From positions 54,383,137-54,447,136 of the forward strand of contig CAMTDV010000017.1 of the NCBI GenBank assembly GCA_947069175.1: DNA of 64,000 nt, written 5' to 3'. Each line of letters begins with the position of its first letter. Position 1 is the first letter of the stretch. The notes beneath the pieces were generated by a model. The model ran no database searches, was not told the origin of the DNA, and saw only the letters and a program-made list of their open reading frames with translations. Source of the stretch: Scalesia atractyloides (Eukaryota > Streptophyta > Magnoliopsida > Asterales > Asteraceae). This document shows, one piece after another, positions 58,716 through 64,000 of the stretch. The position numbers were made by a program, and so were the translations under genes.

Positions 58716-61700
58716 TGTCACACTCCGACTGCGTAAAACAACAAACCGCGACGGAAATGTCGGGGAGTGTCGTAACAGAAGTATTGTTTCAACAACCATG
58801 GTAATTAAAGTTTTGTATTATTACATTAAGTTTGATTACATTGTCTTGGAGTAAAGGAAAACAAAATGGAAATTTAATTGTCTCTGCGAAATAACAACAA
58901 CATTATTATTGTCTTGTAGATTTTAAGTCACTAAAGCTCAAAGTACATCCTAAGTGTTGCATGAATCAACCTCAAACATTAGCTCCTGAAACACATGTGA
59001 AAACAGTTACGTCAGGATAAAAATGCCTATGAGATACATAGGTTTTATTGATGAGGATTCATGACTCGAAAGTTAAAATATATTTGTAACAAAAAGTAGT
59101 CATGAACCTTATAAAGTATTAACTTTTATAAAATAATATGAAAATCGAATGATTAAAAAGTAACGACGTATAGTTAGATAAAAATCCAATAAAGAGAATG
59201 TGTTTGTATAAAATATGTCTTGTGTAAAAGATATCGTGTTTTATAAAATAATGTCATGTCTTGTATTTATCAAAGTGGTTTAGATAACGCCACGATATGT
59301 AATATAATAAAAGCACCTATATATAGGAAGTACCAGCGGCATATCCACCATGCTTTTATCATATTACACATGTATGTTTCATTATTTAAATCACTTACCG
59401 ATAATCTTCAAATAATGCCTTGTTTAAACCGATGTCAGTTGTCATGTATAAGCACTGTCTTGTATGGCAAGTAAAAGTCTATACTCAAACCATATGTAAT
59501 AATGTCATGAATAATCAAATGTCTTGTGTAATCAAAATGTCGTGTACAAAACAATGTCTTTGAATAAACAAAAGTTTAAATCAAAAGTTATGTTTTGAAA
59601 ACCATTGCTTTATTTGATACGAACATTTATCATGGTTTTGTTTATCGCATACATTCAAGCCTTGAGACTGTCGGATAAAACCTTATCAAGTCAAAAGTTT
59701 ATCAAAAATGTATTCGGATTTTTTTCATTCCCTACTTCAAAACAAAACTAGGAAGCGGGGAACGGGATTTGTCAAGTCCTATGGTACCATTACATACTAC
59801 CGAGCGGCGTGATCAATGTTAATGAATGTATTATGTCCCGTTAAGCATACCAAATGTCATAGTCAGTGTAAGCAATGTCATGAAAAATGTCTTTAAACCA
59901 TGTACTAAGTATGCTAAGTCAACATATGGAGTAGAAATGCCCATGAAATCAATGTGCTAGCATGCTCAATCAACATGTATAGCAAAATGTAATGTAAATC
60001 AATGTGCTCATATGCTAAGTCAACATATACCGCAAAAGGTGTCTTTGAAATCAATGTACTAGCATGCTCAGTCAACATACATAGCAAAATATAATTGAAA
60101 TCATGTACTATATATTGTACTAGATGAACATAGCAAGTATATGTCATGAAAGCATGAAAACATGAAAGTATCGAGCAGACACATGTGTTTCACCCCAAAA
60201 TATTTGAAAAACATAAAAGAGGGGACTATGTACTCACTTGGGGTTGCAAAAAGTATCCTTGTTCAAGAAGAATAATAAAGCTCAAGAGTCCGAGGAATCA
60301 AACGGTTCTTAAGATCAGATAACTATGTTAATAAGTCGGGAATTCAATCAGCGGATAATGATCTTATAATCAAATGAGTGTTGGAACTCATATGGTATTA
60401 TTAAATAAACGCAACATTCTGATTTGGAAGTGATCCTAAGTGCTTTTGACCCGTAATGACCCGTTAAGGTAGTTTACGCTACTTTAACGTGTCATTTGCG
60501 TAAATGCGTGATCGGATGGTTAAACATGTCCTATGATAAGTCTTAAATGCCCAAACATGTTTGATAATGTTGTAATATCAGTTTACATGTCAAAAAATTT
60601 AGCCGCGTATTGAATTTATGCGGAAAAAGGGCATTTTGGTCATTTATAAAGGGCATAATAACAACCTATCATAATACTAACCAAACGACGTGACCACGAG
60701 GTATAACCTCATAGGGTTATTCCCTATATAACTACGGTCACAAATATGTGTTTGGTCGGATTCTAAGATCGACCAAACGGGTCGGATTCGAAAGGTCAAA
60801 GCCGTGGTCCAGACCGCTCGACTTACGACCCTAAACAATCACTAAACTAAAAACGACGAGTTAGACATGTCAAACATGTCTAACTAAGTTTATAAAACTG
60901 ATTTGGTATCTAAACAAAGTGTTTTGATACCCGAGAATAGTTCCGTCAGATAATGCGCATTTTGCGCATTATTGACCGAAACTTTGATTCATCACTACAA
61001 CTAGTAAACGTGGTAATCCATAGGCATGATCACTATGGATCATAACCATCGTGTTTACGATCACGTTGCAAAGTTCAATTGAACTTTGCTTTGACCAATT
61101 AATGGTCAAAACTGAAAGTTAAACACTGTTTGACTTTTAGCTTGAAATAGCTAAAATAACTAAACAAGACTAGCAATAGCACTTACTTGTGTTTGAAGAA
61201 CACTCAAGAGCTCAAGAAAACTCAGATGGGAGACCTCCAACAATGTAGTAGTCTCCACTTAGAGTTATAGAGAAAAAGAAGGAAATGAGCAAAGAAAATG
61301 GTTGAAGTTCAAGGCTATTTATACTAATTTTGGAGCTCCCAAATCATGACAAGTGTTGATCCAGGTGTTATGGAAGTGATTAGTGTCCTCCCATGTGTTC
61401 ATTGCAGGTTAAAGGTGGCAAAAATCACGACTTGGTGGCCAAGGAATGCAACAAGAAGCTGCCAGGTTGCATTTAGGAAGCTTCTGACCTGGGGAGCCCT
61501 TACGGACCATATGGGTTTTGCCTTACGGTCCGTAAGGCCCTTGCAAGGGCAGAAGTTTTAAAAATGGCAAAAATGGCCCTTGAACTTGTTTTTGACGCGT
61601 TTTGAAACTTTTAACACCCGTTAACCTCATTTTTAAGCTTTATAAGGATGATAAATCTCAAGGAACTTGAAATATGCCCAAAAATGTCTGGGGTGTCGGT

Positions 61701-62223
61701 TCGTTCGGTTGTACGGTTGCGGTTTTCGGTTAAGTACGATGAAAATCGTAACGAACGCGCAAATGACCGTAAATGCGTAACCAATGATATTTTTGCATTC
61801 CAATCATCAAAATACAAGATTTTAATGATTACAAAAAAATTTTGGATGTGCGTACATGTTCCGGATTAGGAAATACGCGTAACGACATAGTTTCGCAGAA
61901 TTTGCAAAATAGTCCCTGGAGTTGCATAAGCATGGTTTTGCCATACCGAACCCTCTAAAACTTATTTCTAAGTTATGTTAAGGATATTTAGGGTATGTCT
62001 AGCTTATGTCCTTGTCCCGGAGTGTATGTCGTGTTAAACTGGTTACGTTTGCGTAACGGTTTGCCATTACACTTCCAGAAAAGGTTTGGAAGATCGAAAT
62101 TGAACAAGGATTGAAAATATGAAATACCATATATAAATACACAAGTATTGGAATAAAACACAATACTATAAAATAACAAAATCGTTCGGAATTGTACGAT
62201 GATGGAAATACACAGATGTCACA
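58716..62223 (-). mobile_element. Solo LTR G (3.5 kb, E-like subfamily)
   Basis: It is a complete LTR from tgtcacactccgac to cacagatgtcaca with no internal region, flanked by accgg (58711-58715) and atcgg (62224-62228), which is a 5-bp TSD with one C-to-T change. Copy 1 of the F LTR shows the empty site (ccaccgggtatttt near 10420-10433). It contains the shared hairpin (59307-59359), module repeats (59890-60090), a minus-strand TATA box (61316-61323) and a perfect dyad at 61520-61538. It was formed by LTR-LTR recombination. Confidence 0.9.
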
Positions 62224-62228
62224 ATCGG

Positions 62229-62752
62229 ATATTTTATCTCGGCCCTTTAAATCGCGTTTTAAGGCGTCTAAAATTATTTTTATTATTCTATAAAAAATAA
62301 ACTCGCCATAATATTGCTGAATAATAATTTATTTTCCTAGACCAGCTGCATTGTCTGTATTTCGCAATATACGCGCTATACTGCGCAGTATGTGCTTAAA
62401 TTCGCAAAATAAGGATTTTAAAGTTTTTAATTAATTTTTCCACATGAATATGATTAAAAATATAATTTTAGTGATAACGGACTATTTTTTTAGGATTTGC
62501 CATTAATCGGGCGGTCACTGACGTTCGTCTCGAATTTTGTTTGTTATGCGAGATACTTGTATCGCATTTTTGCCAACATAATTTTAAATAAAGTTTGGAC
62601 TCGCCAAACCTTCAAATATCATAAATTAACACCAATCACCGTGAATAATATCATAAATGTAAGATAACGAAATGCACGAATAAAACATAAAACTTTATTA
62701 AGTACGGAAACAATCGAAATTGTACAATGCTTTGAAAATTGCAAATGTTGCA
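62229..62752 (-). repeat. F LTR, copy 2, right part (3' LTR of F)
   Basis: It contains two stretches absent from copy 1 (about 62245-62310 and 62460-62590) and otherwise matches 10430-10757. It ends next to the F polypurine tract, with LTR start TGCAACATTT on the minus strand. Confidence 0.85.
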
Positions 62753-62764
62753 GTCTCCCCTACT
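62753..62764 (-). other. Polypurine tract of F
   Basis: gtctcccctact is the reverse of AGTAGGGGAGAC, adjacent to the LTR start at 62752. Confidence 0.88.
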
Positions 62765-64000
62765 TCTTGGAATTTCGTACTGAAATTCTTTTAGCAGAGA
62801 CTTGTGAGAAAAGTTGTGGATACTTCGCCTTCATTTGATCCTCTCGTTCCCAAGTAAACTCTGCGCCACGTTTGGATTCCCAGCGAACCTTGACAATTGG
62901 TATCCGACTGCGCTTTAGTTTCTTGACTTCACGGTTCAAGATTTCCATGGGTTTCTTGACGAAGTGCATAGTGTCATCAACGCGGATTTCGTCAAGAGAA
63001 ATCTGGAGACTTTCGTCAGCTAAACACTTCCTTAAGTTGGATACGTGGAAGGTTGGGTGAATGTTTTCCAACGCATGAGGTAAATCGAGTTTATAGGCTA
63101 CATTTCCGGTCTTTTCGATGATCTTGAAAGGTCCTACAAAATGAGGAGCTAATTTACCTTTCTTTCCAAATCTAATGATACCTTTCCAAGGGGATACCTT
63201 CAGAAGGACACAATCACTAACTTGGAATTCAAACAGCTTGCGTTGTTTGTCTGCATAACTCTTTTGACGACTTCTAGCATCTGGCTCGGTGATTTGGGCT
63301 TCACCTACTTCAAACCAACAGACAGGTGAACAACATTCCGACCATATAGAGCCTCAAAAGGAGTCATGTTGATACTGGAGTGATAACATTGTTGTAGGAA
63401 ACTCGATCAATGGTAAATGCGAATCCCACCTACCACCACAGCCGATCACACATGCTCTGAGCATATCCTCGAGTGTTTGGATAGTCCTTTCGGTTTGTCC
63501 ATCAGTTTGAGGATGATAGGCGGTGCTTAGATTTATCTTGGTTCCCATGGCGGATTGCATGGTGTTCCAGAAATGAAAGAGAGAAACGGGCGTCACGATC
63601 AGAAATGATATCCAAGGGAACATTACGACGAGATACAATCTCATCAACATAAATTCTAGCAAGTTTGCTTGCAGAGTATTCCTCGTGGATTGGCAAAAAG
63701 TGTGCTAATTTGGTTAAACGATCAACGATTACCCAAATTGCCTCGTAACCTTTAAGAGTGCGTGGTAATTTGGTGATGAGATCCATGGTAATGCTTTCCC
63801 ATTTCCATACAGGAATTTATTGTTGTTCAAGTAAACCAGAGGGCCGTTGATGTTCTGCCTTGACCTTTACACAAGTAAGACATTTGGACACATATAAAGC
63901 TATCTCCTTCTTTATACCAGGCCACCAATAAAGGGTGTGAAGATCGATGCACATCTTATCTGTGCTAGGATGGATAGAGTAATGAGACTTATGGGCTTCA
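62765..64000 (-). pseudogene. C-terminal Pol of gypsy element F (integrase, chromodomain), cut by window edge
   Basis: Reading from the right edge, the integrase zinc site (about 63850-64000, with CLTC) is followed by a stop near 63817 (TAA before IPVWKW). The DDE core (63502-63786) has MDLITKLPR and SDRDARF. A frameshift near 63570 leads to YHPQTDGQTERTIQTLEDML (63440-63510), with further breaks near 63400 and 63290. The C-terminal part with the chromodomain (62760-63071) shows FHVSNLRKCL and FTWEREDQM. It is related to B and E, but its LTR is of a different type. The element continues beyond the window. Confidence 0.85.

Overview
The window looks like plant nuclear heterochromatin made wholly of LTR retrotransposons. 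I see no host gene, tRNA, rRNA or CRISPR. The evidence is chromodomain Ty3/gypsy polyproteins of the Tekay/Del type, a Ty1/copia element of SIRE/Maximus type, initiator-tRNA-Met primer sites (TGGTATCAGAGC) and perfect 5-bp target-site duplications (TSDs). The style of the LTRs and of the copia extra ORF suggests a large-genome eudicot, probably Asteraceae. That taxon is a judgement from memory, not a database result.

The window is a nest. I use letters. F (minus strand) is a gypsy element whose LTR runs up to 62752 and whose pol runs off the right edge. B (plus; truncated 5' LTR from 10764, gag-pol 11941-16330, 3' LTR from 16389 to 57706) sits in F's LTR. E (minus, 19838-57621, TSD accat) sits in B's 3' LTR. 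D, a roughly 14.5-kb copia element (minus, 20883-46866, TSD aatgt), sits in E's 3' LTR. C, an 11.5-kb gypsy element (plus, 22758-34271, TSD gactc), sits in D's extra ORF. G, a solo LTR (58716-62223, TSD accgg/atcgg), also sits in F's LTR.

The left 10.7 kb is a mosaic. It holds two inverted LTR fragments (1-1437 and 1438-2368), a gag-only element H (gag 2441-3540, PPT 4987-4998, 3' LTR 4999-8501), the end of a B-type LTR (8502-9386) and a second copy of the F LTR (9387-10757). The join of a B-type LTR end to F sequence occurs at the same base at 9386/9387 and at 57706/57707, and position 10763/10764 joins the F PPT to the middle of a B LTR. A tandem duplication of B plus F LTR explains this best.

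All gag-pol genes are broken. In C, the youngest layer, pol is open for its whole length except for four stop codons, each explicable as a C-to-T change, which fits deamination of methylated cytosine in a silenced element. C also keeps an intact 204-codon accessory ORF ahead of gag. D carries a multi-kilobase extra (env-like) ORF downstream of pol.

The least expected structure is non-coding. There is a roughly 55-nt hairpin shared by the B/E/G/H LTRs whose arms co-vary, an array of seven co-varying hairpins in C's LTRs, a palindrome TTTTCGTRCGAAAA repeated only in D's untranslated parts, and ACGGWCCGT dyads upstream of LTR TATA boxes.
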